From: Blastocystis sp. Blastoise
Lineage: Eukaryota; Sar; Bigyra; Opalinata; Blastocystidae
Length of the DNA: 64,000 nucleotides
NCBI GenBank assembly: GCA_039096225.1
Contig: JBBPEB010000006.1
Span: 421,501-485,500, forward strand
Direction: 5' to 3'
Part shown: positions 38,014 to 52,300 of the stretch, piece after piece
Layout: every line of letters starts with the position of its first letter
Numbering within the stretch: the first letter of the stretch is position 1
Program-made: the position numbers and the translations under genes
The notes under the pieces: model-generated
Told to the model about the DNA's origin: nothing
Seen by the model: only the letters and a program-made list of their open reading frames with translations
The model's database searches: none

Positions 38014-38836
38014 AGTTTTAATATACACACTATTTCGATTTATTATTTTTAGAATTTGTTTTTATTTATTTCCTTTGAATACTTTTTGTCTTATGTTTTT
38101 TATTAAATATATTTAATTTACATCTTTTTATACATATCAATTATGTTAGAATATGTATTAATTAATATAATTTTTCATATTCAATTGGTTAGTTAATTCG
38201 ATTTCACAAGAAACAATATATTTAAATGTTAATTATTATTTTCTAATATCATTTGACGATGTATTTATAGGATATAATTCATATAAAATATATATAATTT
38301 TAAGAAAAATTTTTTTAGAGTTCATTCTTCATTAAAAAATGTTAAAAAACACAGTCAGAGGTTGATATAGTAATTACATAATAAATACTATGAAGATAAT
38401 ATATATATGGAAAACATATAATATAATAGTAATAATAGTAGAAAGAATAATATCTTGAAGAAATTTAATATAGAAAGAATTACTATAATCATATATATTA
38501 TTAATTATTATTATATTATAGTAAATTTTTGTTGTAAAATAATTAAGTAATATATATATTATTAGCTTTTTTAATAGATATAGTTACTTGTATTCCATAA
38601 ACGGTATTCAAATAATTAAAAATACCATTCTTCTATTCTTGGTTATTTATACAAAAAGTCTACTAATTAAAAAATGTTATTTAATTATTTATGAATAACA
38701 TAATTTCAAGTAAAATAAAAAATCAAATAAACAACAACATACCTAATAAATAATAAAATATTATACATATAAATGCAAGCAAAACTAGAATACCTATTTA
38801 TAATAATATACACAATAATTTCTATTTTAATATTTC
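38014..38836. other. Convergent intergenic spacer
   Basis: 823 bp of AT-rich sequence between the 3' ends of the Asn-rich gene (+) and the 21-exon gene (-). Nothing further seen. Confidence 0.4.
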
Positions 38837-39496
38837 TTATTCATTCTTCTTTTCAATAATTATACAAAGTTCTACATTAGGCATATAGTTTTGTATATAT
38901 GTTTCTAGCATCAATTTATGGTTTGAATACTCAATAGTATCTATAATAATATAAATAGTATATATATATAAATAAAATAATAGAAATACTATAAAAGTGA
39001 ATGACGAGTTTTCTTAAAAATAGAAATTGTCTACGAAGAATCAATTCTATCATTTTATTCATATATTCATAATCATTAAAAACTAAAAAAACATAAATAT
39101 AAATATATTCATAAAAAACATACATAATTCTAAGTATAATAAATGTTCAACAGAATCTTGTGTCAATTGATTATATATATAATCATAATAATCATGGGAA
39201 TATTCATTATTTTGAATGAGTGATTTACACATAATAATAGAATGAATTGGTTTATGTAAATAGAAAGAAAGAGAAGGAAAACACTCAAATACATTAGGAA
39301 TTAAAATCTGTATTCCTGTTGCTATATATAGAAAATATATAATACTATATATATAATAATAATATAGATATACATATAGTACAGAGTTCAATAGTAAATT
39401 CTTTAAATAAGGGTAAAGAAAGAGAAGTAGATTCTTTAAATGAATCCATAAATGTATATATAGGTGTTAAATCGAATTCATAATCTGGATCCTTAC

Positions 39497-39533
<37 letters not shown>

Positions 39534-42500
39534 ATATAATATATATACTATTTGAATATAATTGTATATCTAAAGATGCTAATTTTAATAATTTATTTTG
39601 TTTTATGTAATTTGATAAACATATAAAAACATCATTAAAAATAGTTGAGCTACCTATAAATATAAATATAGGTTTAGAAAAAATATATACTTAAGATAAA
39701 TGATAAATGTTGAATATTTTTCCATAAGTTTGAATTCATACATTTATTTAGAAGATAATCTGTAAAGAAATTACCTAAATAATATAATAAAATATATATA
39801 ATATAAATATACATGAAATAGATAATGTGCCTAGTTGATTAGAGAATAAAGAAAAGAAATTATATAGAATAGTATCAGTATTTATATCTAGAGACTGTAT
39901 ATTGATTATTTTATGGTTATCAAACCATTCATTTCTATCTATATATATATAAAGAATTATATAAAAATATAAAACAATATAAAAAAAAATCAAGAATTAT
40001 ACATATCTATATAAAATATATATACATATTGCTAATGAAGAGACATTTTGATAGTTAATAGTAGAGAAAAGAGAGAAATATTCATTTAAATATCTATTTA
40101 GTTCCTCATAATTATTTATTTCATGAAAATTAGTGACTATTAATATATATATATATATGATATGAATAGAATGATAAAATACTTTCAAGAGAGACTTTAT
40201 GAAGTATTTTGTTATTTATATTAATAAATTTATTCTTCATTTTATCTATAACTTCATATTGAAATGTATTCATACCTATATATAATAGATATATTTAATA
40301 TTTATATATAAATATACATAAATAAAGATGATTTATAGAGCATTGAGTTAAATCAAGATTTGTATAATCTACATTCATTTTATATATATTATGAACTATA
40401 TAAATATATAGATAATAATAATAAAAAAAAATGATTATATACAATTATAATAAATGGTGTTGATTCTAATGATATCAGAATCATAGAATTGTTTCCATAA
40501 TGGATCATAATTACTAACATCAAAATTAACTATATATAATAGTATTATTATTATAAATAAATAGTAATATACTATAAATATTCAATTTATGTTGTTTGTT
40601 TATTCGATAGAGATTGTCTATTGTTTCTCTATCAAATAAAGGACTATTAAGTTGTTCTTTACTATCAGCAAATAAGATAGAATCGAATAATTGTATTAAG
40701 GATATAGGAAATAGAGTATTCATTATCGATTGTATTCTTGAAGGATCTCCTGTATATTGAAGATGACATAAATCATAGATATGTAATAGAGGGAAACGAT
40801 CTCGAGTAATAAGAGACAAAATCTCTTTTAATATCGTAATATCTTTATTTGTTTTACTTATATCTAAATGTAATATATATATAATATTATTTATTATAAT
40901 ATATACGATCTATTTGAAGTGTAGTTACATTAGGAAATACATGAGTAGCAATGATATCTTTAACTAATTGTATATATTCAGGATATGAATCTAATTGAAG
41001 AACTATACATGTTATGATATATATTAATAATTAAAATAATATATAAATAAAAAAATAATATATAAATAAAAAATATATATATAAACAAAAAATATATATA
41101 TAAAAAAAAATAAACACAATAAATAAAAAATAAACACAATAAATAAAAAATATATATATAAACAAAAAACATATATATAAATAAAAAAATAAACACAATA
41201 AATAAAAAAATAATATATAAATAAACACAATAAAGAAAATAATACAATTATATATATTAAGTATTTGAATCGTATCGAATATTCCATCTTGAAATGCCTT
41301 TAGAAATGGAGGAATTTCTACTTGTAATAAATCAAAACTCTTCTCTATATATATAAAAATAATAATAATAGAATAGAATATTATAATCAATAATTACGTT
41401 GATATTCAATAGTTTTTAACTGTTTACAAATAGGTAGATTTAGTATATAATTAACTATTTCATCACATTCAGAATAAGGTCTTCTAAATAATTATATAAT
41501 AATAATTATTATTAATAGAACAATATACTTTAAGATTGGATGAGCAATATCTCTGACTATATATAATAGTATTAACAATAAAAAATAGATATACCTTGAT
41601 TACTATCTACATATATAAAATCGAATGAAATACAATCACTTTCTATTTTCAATGAAGGATTCTTTCTCTGTATATCGACTATTTGTTTATTATATTTATA
41701 AGAATAATGAGAAAGGGATTGTATATATAAATCAGGTTGATTCTCATTCTCATTTCTGATTTCTTCATCAATATCTATAATATCAATTCGTTGAAATAGT
41801 TGTTTTAATTTATTCTTCATTATACTCCAAGTATTCTTATCATTCACTACTTGAATTCGATCTTTATAATAATGATTATTCCAATCTTCTATATGTATAT
41901 TAATATATTCATTATATAATTGAGGATAATTCTCTTCATAATAGAGTAATTTATATTCCTTATAGATTCTATAATAATAAGGATTGGATCGTTTCACTCG
42001 AATCTCTTTCTTTGTAGGATAATAACAAACTATATATATAGATATTAATAAATGATAATATATATACCTTGAATTGTATATGTTTCTAATTTAGGAAAGA
42101 TAGTATGTAAATTAGAAGGATATATAGATTCATAAGGAATATTATCAGAAAAATCAACTATAGATATATATATAAATGAATAAATATTCATATACATTTC
42201 AAAATCACTTTAGTTATATTACATAAATTAAACAATAATGAATGTTCTAAGAATTGAATATTTCTTTCTTTTGTAAATACATCTATTATATATGATTAGT
42301 ATTATTATATTATATATATATACCATAAATAATTAATTCACGTTGTTTATTATCAGCAAAAACGAAGTCTTCATTTCTAATAAAATAATAAGTATAATAA
42401 GTATAATAAAATAATAAACAATACATTTCACATTGATTATCTTTGATAAACTGTTTTAATGATTCTGTTTGAAAATCTTCTATTTTCAATAAATATTGAA

Positions 42501-42840
42501 TCGTTTCATTTCCAAGGAAATATTTTAAACTATCGGAAATATTAAATATTTCATTCATAGAGAGAGAATCAAGAATAAGTTTGTTTTCTATAAATAAAAA
42601 CATATTTTGAATAGAAAATGGAAGAGAATCTATGTAATAGGAATCTTCATCAATTATATAATTCTCTGGATTCTCATAAATCAAAAATAATAACGATTTT
42701 GGATATTTCTTTAAACAACTTAATTGAACACTTATTTTACTCTCATCTTGGAAAATGAAGTTAATTGAATTTAATAATTGTTTTTTAAGTATTTTAAACT
42801 CTGAATAATTGATTATTTGTAATTTTAAATTTGAATTCAT
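38837..42840 (-). CDS. 21-exon Leu/Ile/Asn-rich repeat protein, unknown function
   Basis: 960 aa from 21 exons: 42425-42840, 42324-42376, 42196-42282, 42068-42157, 41595-42029, 41529-41556, 41398-41483, 41246-41344, 40907-41002, 40573-40863, 40443-40529, 40318-40395, 40183-40275, 40026-40136, 39813-39938, 39691-39774, 39549-39653, 39374-39496, 39124-39321, 38990-39082, 38837-38940 (sum 2883). No signal peptide, TM segment or enzyme motif was recognised. The sequence has irregular amphipathic repeats such as FADNKQRELIIY and FADSKEQLNSP, and IP.VFECFPSLSFYLHK, suggesting a solenoid of leucine-rich-repeat-like or helical units. The N-terminal 140 residues (SVQLSCLKKYPKSLLFLIYE, YYIDSLPFSIQNMFLF) may form a BTB-like or F-box-like cap. 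18 of the 20 introns are in phase 1. Divergent from the BTB-TLDc gene. Confidence 0.65.
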
Positions 42841-44182
42841 CTTGAATTTGGATATTTTATTCTATATCATGTTATATAAACTACATATATCAATATATAC
42901 CTTATAATAGAGTAATAATAGAAATAAAATAATTTGAGCATCGTTTACTAAAGGATAAAAACGAATAATCTAATAAAACATTTTTAGTAGTTTCTTTGTT
43001 TTAATGATTATTATTATTTCTTTCTTTTTTTTGAATCTTATTATTTTCTTCTTATTACTTTCTCTTCACTTTTTTATATATAATTAATATACTTTATTCC
43101 ATAAATAAAGATATATGAATCAAATAAATCTTTTTTAATGAAAAGACGGGAATAATGAAAAATCAAGTATGAAGAAGAGATTTTTCTTGGTATTTTTAAT
43201 ATTTTGATTAAAATGATTTAGGAATGTTAATTTGATTAAAATGTGAGTATTCTTGGATAGAATGATTTATAAAGAAGAATATTGAATTGAATATGATTTA
43301 ATTAAAGAAAGAAATGAATGTGTTTTTGAAATTAGTATTCTTATATATGAAAGAATCAATGTATTATGAATGTACATGTGAATATAATATTCATAAAGGA
43401 GTAATTCATGATATTTGAAACCATTAAAATTGGTTTTTTAACATATATTCAAATATTTCATTGAAATTAATATAGAATAATAATTATTATATCTATTTAT
43501 GTGGCTAAGAAATCTTTATAATCATTAAATATAAGTAATGAGAGTTCGATCAAGAATTCAGTATATTATTCTTTAGATTATTTCATTTAAAACATCTATA
43601 GAATACATTATGAATGTAATAAATATATAATAAACAATGTTTTAATCAAACATAATTTCTTTTTCATAATATTTTCTTTCATAGGAATATTTACAAATAA
43701 TAAGCAATACTATCTTGAATAATATCAATGAAAGAATCGAAATAATGAATGATTAGAATAAAAAGGTGACTTTTATAAACAAAAAAAGAACAATTCTATT
43801 TTTCGCAAAAACTTTTTTAAATAATTATTTTCTAAATAATTCATTATAATAAATAAGATTTATAATATATAAACAAAAGAAAAACAATACTTTCAAATCC
43901 TTCAAATCCTTCAAAACATTCAGTTTATTCATTCCTGTTAAACCTAGTACTTTCAAAAGATGAGATTTCATCATAGAAAATACTATTTATTCTATTTCTA
44001 TTTGAGATTCTTGACGAATACTATTGTAGTCGATGACAATTCTTACGTAAAGAAGAAATCCATATATTATTGGTTCAAAGAATCAAAGGGAAATCAAATT
44101 GAATTCTCCTCAATTGTTTAGATTTCATTTTTTTTTTTTTGACATTTTTATTTTATTTTCATATTTTTTTTATTATTTGATA
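42841..44182. other. Divergent intergenic region
   Basis: 1.3 kb between the 21-exon gene (-) and the BTB-TLDc gene (+). Contains a small hairpin AAACCA-TTAAAA-TTGGTTTTTT near 43418-43441 and a CTTCAAATC tandem near 43905-43925. The T-rich tract 44125-44175 just upstream of the BTB-TLDc start is probably 5' UTR. No gene supported. Confidence 0.45.
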
Positions 44183-45667
44183 ATGGTAAAAGAAAAGGTA
44201 GGATACGATAATAGTAAGAATGGTGATATTCAGAAGAATATAATTCACTTTGAACAACTAGTTGTTGATTTGATTGGTCTTTTCAGTAAGTCAATTAGTT
44301 TCTGTAACCACTCTGGTGAATTCATCAATGAATTAATCAAACAATTAACTAGAAATAATGAAGGAATCAATCATAAAAATGAAGATGAGAAACAAGAAAT
44401 TCTTCAAGACTCTTCTTATATTCATGAATCTGATTTCAATATGGATAATGATATGGATTATATTCGATTTGCATGTAATGGTCTGATTTATTGTCTTCCT
44501 AAAAGAATAACAAACAGTTTAGAAGGTAGTTTAATTCATGAATATTCTGAAGATAGTCGAAGAACTAATGATGGAAGTATTTATTTAGATTATCGTAAAG
44601 ATGAAACGCTTCTCCCTTTTTTTATGGATAAATTAATGAATAAGAAAATAGATATTGAAGTATTAAATATGAAAGATCAAATTGAATTATTAGAATTATT
44701 TGAATATTGTTATTTACCTATTCCTGAAGAATTATTTAATTGTAAAGAAAGAAGAGATCATAATATGAGTTTTTATTATAAAGGTGATGAAGTTGTTCTT
44801 TATGTAAATAATAAGAGGGATGATATATTAAGAGATTATTGGAAGAAGAATGGATTATGGAATAAATATATTAATAAGTATTGTAATGGATATGTAGATT
44901 ATGATTCGAAAACAAATACTAGGTCTATTAAGATGAATTATACATATATTGATTATATAGATTATTATATTCTAAATGAATGTTTATTTATTGAAGATCA
45001 AGATATTATAAAAATGGACCAACAATTATTTGTGAATGAAATTTATAGTTTATTTGGTAGTGAAGGTTTAAAAGCTGTTAAAAGAGAAAATATGATAGGA
45101 AAACCAACTGTATTTATGAATTCCACTATAATAGAAAAGAAATGTTTTGAAACTCCCTTAGTGAATTGGTTAGGTAAAGAAAAGAAATGGAAATTATTAT
45201 ATAGAGCAAGTGAACATGATTATTCTTCAAGTGAATTCCATAAATGTTGTGATGATAAAGGAGAAACAGTGACTATTATTAAGCATATAGGTCATAATAA
45301 TATTGAGAATATTTTTGGAGGATATACAGATCGTACTTGGGCAGGTATTCAAGTTGATAAATTACCTTCAAAAGAATTTATATTTACATTAAATAATGAA
45401 TTTCATATTCCTCCGACAAAATATGAACATATTGGTAAAGGTAGAGGTATATATTGTGATATTACTCAAGGTCCACTATTTGGAGCAGGTAGTGATATAG
45501 TTATACGTAATAATTGTCATGCTCGTGATGCTACAAATTGGTGTAAATCATATTCATTTGCTACTGTAAATACTCCTCAAAAATCTGGATTGTTTGTAAA
45601 TACTGCTGGCTTTGATTCCAAGAATATCTTTACAGTTGAAGATTATGAAGTTTGGGGAAGAGCTTAA
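44183..45667 (+). CDS. BTB/KCTD-like and TLDc domain protein
   Basis: 494 aa, single exon. The in-frame Met at 44099 is rejected because the first 28 residues would be translated poly-T leader; MVKEKVGYD at 44183 is preferred. Residues about 95-200 look like a BTB/T1 (KCTD-type) domain: FACNGLIYCLPKRITNSLEGS, DGSIYLDYRKDETLLPFFMDKLMNKK. The C-terminal half is a TLDc domain: WLGKEKKWKLLYRASEHDYS, FHKCCDDKGETVTIIKHIG, NIFGGYTDRTWAG, FIFTLNN, GPLFGAGSDIVI and a final VEDYEVWG. This architecture is common in Entamoeba, Dictyostelium and other protists. TLDc proteins are linked to oxidative-stress resistance and V-ATPase binding (family knowledge); the role here is inferred only. Confidence 0.85.
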   Translation: MVKEKVGYDNSKNGDIQKNIIHFEQLVVDLIGLFSKSISFCNHSGEFINELIKQLTRNNEGINHKNEDEKQEILQDSSYIHESDFNMDNDMDYIRFACNGLIYCLPKRITNSLEGSLIHEYSEDSRRTNDGSIYLDYRKDETLLPFFMDKLMNKKIDIEVLNMKDQIELLELFEYCYLPIPEELFNCKERRDHNMSFYYKGDEVVLYVNNKRDDILRDYWKKNGLWNKYINKYCNGYVDYDSKTNTRSIKMNYTYIDYIDYYILNECLFIEDQDIIKMDQQLFVNEIYSLFGSEGLKAVKRENMIGKPTVFMNSTIIEKKCFETPLVNWLGKEKKWKLLYRASEHDYSSSEFHKCCDDKGETVTIIKHIGHNNIENIFGGYTDRTWAGIQVDKLPSKEFIFTLNNEFHIPPTKYEHIGKGRGIYCDITQGPLFGAGSDIVIRNNCHARDATNWCKSYSFATVNTPQKSGLFVNTAGFDSKNIFTVEDYEVWGRA

Positions 45668-46327
45668 ACTATATATAGTCTTTATTTTCTTTTTTTTTTC
45701 TAAATAGATTATACTTTTTTTATATATATGTCTAGTTTGTTAATTTTTATGTTATTTTTAAATCAATGCATCATTTTTAGTATACATATATATTGTTCTA
45801 TCTAGTTTTGTAAACTCAATAAATTTAAAAAAAAATTATTTTTGTTTGTTCCATTTTTTATAAGAATATTGTTATAAAGTGAGAATTTTAGATATATATA
45901 TATATTTTCCAAAAACATTTTTTGTCAAATAGTATAGATATTTTGTTTTGAAATATATAAATAACAATAAGTTATATATAATAATACTTAATAACATTAA
46001 CTCTACAAAACTGAATGACCACTGTTATACTAGTATAGAGAAAACGGTTTTTTAGACAGTACTGATAGAAACAAAACATTAAAATAAAATAACGATGACT
46101 GTTAAATCTATTAATGGAAATACATAATAGTCAAAAATTTGACTAATAGTAGAATAAGTGGGAAATAACAAAATATAAAAAATATATAAGAATATAAATG
46201 AAATGAAAACTATTTATTTAAAAAAAAAATAAAATAATCAACTAATCAAGAAGCAAGTTTTATAAGAAGAAGAAAAATAAATAAAATATAATACAGAAAA
46301 ACTATATTTTGTATATAATATATTTAT
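45668..46327. other. Convergent intergenic spacer
   Basis: 660 bp between BTB-TLDc (+) and surface protein B (-) 3' ends. A short perfect hairpin AGTCAAA-AA-TTTGACT lies near 46131-46146. No coding or RNA gene is supported. Confidence 0.4.
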
Positions 46328-49300
46328 TTAGATTTTTTGTTTAGTATCTTCTGTAGGTTGTTTAGTATCTGATTGTTTTTGTTCTACAGCTTTAGAAGCA
46401 GTATTTGAACTCTTAGAAACTTTAGCAAGCTTAGGTTTCTTATTATTCTTCTTACCGTTACAGACAGCAACAATAATAATAACGATAATGATAACAACAA
46501 CCACCACAACAATGACTATGATAGCCCAAATAGGGAATACAAATAAACAAGTTAATGTTTCTGGATCACAACGACCACTTTCACAATCTGAATCTACTAT
46601 ACATTTCTTACCATTAGAACAAGGAGAACAAATACTACCTCCACAATCTATATCTGTTTCTATACCATTTTGAGCAAGATCATTACAAACAGGACCTTGT
46701 GAAATAGAATCAGAATCAATAATAATACCAGTAGCTTCAGTCATTCCTTGATTTTGAAGTGTTTTTAAGAAAGATCCATCTTTATAACTATTTTGTAATA
46801 ATATATTCTTTTGTTCAGCTTCTGTAGAAGGAATGTTAATACGTATACTAACAGAAGTTCTTGATTGATATGTACTAGCTTTAAAGGCAGAAGTAGAAGA
46901 AGAAAGAACAGTAACTTTCATATCATAACAACATTTAATTTGAATACTTTGAGAAATAGCTAATTTTATATATTGAATTTGTGTTTCTGAAAGTGGTTCA
47001 GAAATACCTTCAATAGTAATTTTAGATAATAAAACATTAGTAACATCATTAGCAGCGTCATTAGTATTTTCACCAGAAATAATATCTAAAGATGCACAAG
47101 TAGTAGAAGAATAATTAATATCACAAGTACATTCAGCTATTTTAGTAAAACTATTAGCACCACAACTACCATGATTACTACATTCAATAAGTGGATTTAT
47201 TGTAGTACCAGGACAAGAAGTACAGCCAGCATCAGCATGATATTGTTCTGAAACACATGTACAACCACTAGAAGTACATTGACCAAGATTAGTTCTCATA
47301 TTACAATTATGTGGACAAATAGAATAATATTGATTTGTAATAGTAATAATATTATTAGTAATAGGAACATTAAGAGAATTATAAGTCATAGATATACGAA
47401 TTGTTTGAGAAGGAATATCACCATCAATAATAGGAGTAGTATATATATATTTATAATTACCAAAGCTTTCTCTAGTAATACTTTGAGAAACAATAGGTAA
47501 GAATCCACTAGGTAATAACCAAGAAATAGATAATGTAGTAGCATAATTAGTAACATCAGTAGGATTACCATAAGCATCATGTGTAGCAATTAATATAGAT
47601 ACTTCAGTATTTTGAGGAATATTTCCAGCTATACCAGTACCTGTTAAGATAATACCAGAAGGATCAGTAACAGCAGGATTAACGATAATATTATTCATAG
47701 GAGAATGAAGAATAGGAGTAGAAGTAACAGATCCACATTGACATTCAATAGATAATATATATGTACCTGAAGTAATAACACTAAAACTAATAGGAATAGT
47801 ACCTTCATTAGATAATGAACCAATATCAATAGGAGTTATAATATTACCAGAATTAAAAGTAGCAGTAACTTGTAATTCATTTATAGAAACACCACCTAAT
47901 ACAATATTAGATATATTAGTAATAAATTCATTATTAGAATTCTTAAGTCTAAGATTGAAAGTAATATAATCACCAGCATTAACAGGAGTATTAAGAATAT
48001 TATTAGTTACAGAATTACCTTCAATAACAAATTTAGATATATCAGGAGGATATGAGAAAGATAAAGTATAATCACCACTATTCATACCAGCAAAAGGTGC
48101 ATTATAAGTAGATATAAATGTATTAGCAGGAATAATTAAGTTATAAGTACCAGGAACAATAGAAGCAATATTAAGAATAACAATATTATTATTAATAGTA
48201 ACCATAGAACCAGGAACAGGAATATTAATAGTATTTTCTCCAACTAATTGAATAGTACCAGTAGCAGCTTGCATAGGAATAGAGAAAGTTAAACTAATTT
48301 GTATATTAGAAGGTAAAATACCAATAGAATTATGTGAAGGTACCATATTACTAATAATAGGAATAGAAGGAGTAGAGAAGGTAGTAGTAATAGCTGTATT
48401 TTGCATACCAACAGTATTTGTAATAAAACCAAAAGGAATATAGAAAGTATATGTTTTTCCATAACTAAGTGAAGAAGTAGAAGGAATTGTAACAGTTAAA
48501 GTATTTCCACTTATAACAATAGATGAAGTAGTAGTAGAATCAATAGAAATAATATCATCAAGAGAAGAAGAAATAATAATAGATCCAGTACCTAAAACAA
48601 TATTCGTAGAGAAAGTGAAAGTATATGTTTGTGATAAAGGAATATTACTAGCATTATCTTCAGGTATACTAGAAATAAGAGTAGGAGCAGCAGCTGTTTT
48701 ATAAGTGAAAGATAGTTGTTCACTCAACATATCTTTAGTATCTGTAAATATATTAGGAGGAACAAAAATATCATATGTAGTATCAGGTGTTAAAGGTGTA
48801 GTAATACTAATTTTAGCAGATAAACCATTACTATCAAGAACAGGAACAAAGCTTAAAAAGTCTCCTGCTACAAATAAAACGAGCATAGTATTATCAAGTG
48901 AAGCAATTTGTCTATTAAATGTAAATACCATATCAAAAGTATATCCTAAATCAATACTATTCATAGGAGGAGTAATAGTCATAATAAGAGGAGAAGCAAT
49001 AGTAAATGAATAATTAGTAATAGGTAAAGAAGAAATATCAGCTTCAACTGATTTTACTAAACCTTCAGGAGCAGTAATAGTATAAGTATCACTTACATGA
49101 TAAGATAATGAAATAGTTAATATAAGATTATCAGAAGATAATGTTATACGTTCATCATTTATATCTATATTCATATTATGATTAGCACTATTAATTTGTA
49201 TATTACCTTCACCTTTAACTACAGCTCTATCATAAGTAAATTTAATAATTTCATTAAGAGAAAGATCATTTGAACCATTTACAGGAGAATAAGTAATAAG

Positions 49301-52300
49301 AGTAGGTCTATATACAGTAGTAAATGTATATTCATTTTCATTTAATGGCTTATTCCCTACATTATAAATAGAATCCATAAATGTATTTTGAGGAACAATA
49401 AGTGAATAAAGTGTACCATATAATAAATTAGAATAAGTAATAGTAATAGTCATTCCATCTAAATGAATATCACTTTGAGGAATAGAAATAATACCATTAG
49501 TTGATTTTAATGAAGGTAATTGATTACCAAAAATAACAGGAGAAGACATAACAAGAATAATAGTACCAGTAATAGGAATATTCATAGAAGCAGTAGCAGG
49601 TACTTTAGAGTTAATAATAAGATCATCAGGATTAGGTGTAGAGAAAGAGTAACTACCTGATAGAAGACCAGGATAAATAGTATTACAATCATTAATAACA
49701 AAACCATTAGTAAGACTTAAAGTAAGTTGACTACCAGCAGATAATTGTTGAGAAGGAATAATAGTAATAGTTAAATTATCAGAAGATATAGTTACTTGAG
49801 AAATATCAATAGTCATAGGATTACAAGTAGTACTACCTATACAACTAATAGTAGCAGAACCAGAAGTACCTAAATGAATAGTTTCAGCAAAAGAAAGACT
49901 AATAGAAGAAGAATAAGGTACATTTTGAGCACCATTAATAGGATTATAAGTAGTTATTTGTAAAGGAGTACAAGAATTACCCATAGATGGATGATATTTA
50001 GATAATAAACTAATTACAGAAGATGAAGAACCTTGAGAATTAGTTACAGTAATAGTATATTCAGTATTATCAAATACAGCTACAGGAGTACCACGAATAG
50101 AACCTGTAGTAGTATCAAAAGTTAATCCTTCAGGTAGAGAAGGTTCAATAGAAAGAGTATATTCAGCAGCAATAATAGTAGGAGATGAAATCTTATTACA
50201 CATACAAGTATATAATTCATAATTTGTTTGAGAATAAATAGGTGATTGAGGAATAGAAAGTGTACATTGATTATTTAAATTACTCCAACCATTACTAGTA
50301 CAAGTATTTTCAATAAAACCTTCATAACCAGAAGGACAAGATTTTTGAATTACTTGACCTATATTTGCATTAGAGAAACCATCAGTAGCAGCACAATAAT
50401 TAGTAATAATTTTATTTTCTAATACAATTTCAGCTATTTCATAACCAGAACCACAACTAGGATGACGAACAGAAATTCTAAACATATTATAAGATTTTTC
50501 AGTATAGAAATCATAAGTTTTTCGTCCATCTATAGTATTATAACTACCAAATGAAATATTATCTTGTTCATGTAATTTGTCCCAATTTGTACCATCATTA
50601 GAACCAGATAAAGATATATAATTAATTAATCTATTATTATCTGAACTTCTATAGAAAGTATAACTATTAATATATTCTTTTCTATTATTATTAAATGTAT
50701 ATTGCATATAGATTAATTCACCATCAACATCACATCTATTAGTAAAGAATTTTGTCTTAAAATCACCATCTAAAGAATTAGGACATATTTCTGAATAACC
50801 ATTTTCATTATAACCCCATGTATTACATGAAACAACACCATCTTTTAATCTATAAGAACCACTTAATTGTAATAAGAAATTACAACTAAAAGTAGTTTCA
50901 GGAATAGTATCTATATTATGTATTTCAACAGCTAAAGTATTTAATCCTTCAACTAAATTACCAAATTGAACACTTCCTGTAACAAACCATTTAGTAGCAT
51001 CAGTATATTGTTCACTAGGTATGGTTGTACTATCAGATATACTAGGCATATGTAATCTTTGTATTTCTTGTCCATTAAGATATAATATACAACCAGCTTT
51101 TATCATTAATTGAATTTCATAAGAAGCATAATTTGATTTATTAACAATATTAAATGAAGTTATATAATATTGAGTAGTACCAGAAAGATTACTAAATGAT
51201 CCAGAAATAGATTTAGACCAAGTATTATATATAGAAGGATTTGTTAACCATTGAGAATCTATTTGAGGTATAGATGAATAAGACCATTCAGTTGTTTCAG
51301 GAGATATTAAAGAAGCTAAATTGAAATTTAATACTTTAGGAGATTCACCATATTGTAAAGCAGTTTTATATAAAACTTCATCATTATCAAGAGTAATAAC
51401 AACATGTCCCTTGTCCCAACCATTATTACCAGTATCTGTTAATACTAATTGATAAGAATCTGGTAACAAACAATAATCATAAGTCATATCAAGAGTCCAA
51501 GTAACAAAAGAAGAAATACTAGCAATTAAAGTACCTGAAGAAGTACTAATATAAAAACCATTTTGATATGCATCACCTTCTATTTGAACAAAATTAATAT
51601 GAATAAGTCTACTAGGTAAAGAACAAATACTAACATTAATTTGAATAGTAGTAGTAGAAACAGTACCTTGTATAGAAGTAGCAGTAATAGTATATAAAGA
51701 AGATGTAGTAGTAGTAGGAGTACCAGTAATACGACCATTAGAATTAGATATAGATAATCCTTCAGGAAGATCAGGAGTTATACTATAATTAGTATAATAT
51801 TCAGAAGTAGGTATAAGTGTAGTAAATTCTGTACCTACAAAACTAGTAATAGTTTGTATATTATAAGAAAGAGGAAGTATAACTAAATTATTAATATTCA
51901 CAGTATAGATTTCTAATTCAGCAACAACACAACGAGCACTATCTGCAAAAGAACTTTCATTATCTTCACAATAAAAACGATAAGCTACATATGAATATTG
52001 ATTGGAAGGAGCATAAAAACATTGTTTTTCAGATCTACTTAAAAAATGTACATTTTCTTGATGATCAATATCAACCCAATCATCTCTATTAATAGACCCT
52101 TTAAGTGTCCATTTCTTTGGATCTTGTTGAGGAGCATCCCAACCATTAACAATACAATATTTATTAACAGTTTCCGTTCTCCATTTATGAAAACCAATTT
52201 GTGCCCATTGAGTACGATCTCCTTCAGTACTATAACTAGCCCATCTTGTTTTATAATTAAAATCAATAATTTTATCACCATAAGAATCATTCCAAGCATG

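Noticed and set aside
40690-40712. ATATCCTTA on the minus strand in the 21-exon gene
   Set aside because: It is part of an open coding exon (LFPISLIQLFDS); removal would break the frame.
43536-43560. GAGTTCGATCAAG resembling a tRNA T-arm
   Set aside because: No complementary stem, anticodon arm or acceptor stem could be built around it.
44099-44182. N-terminal extension of the BTB-TLDc protein from an earlier Met
   Set aside because: Encodes a Phe-rich stretch from the T-rich leader; the downstream MVKEKVGYD start is better placed and gives a normal domain protein.
47279-49013. Several 60-100 codon plus-strand frames opposite surface protein B
   Set aside because: They lie antisense to a 6.8-kb open exon with clear domains; no splice signals or motifs of their own.
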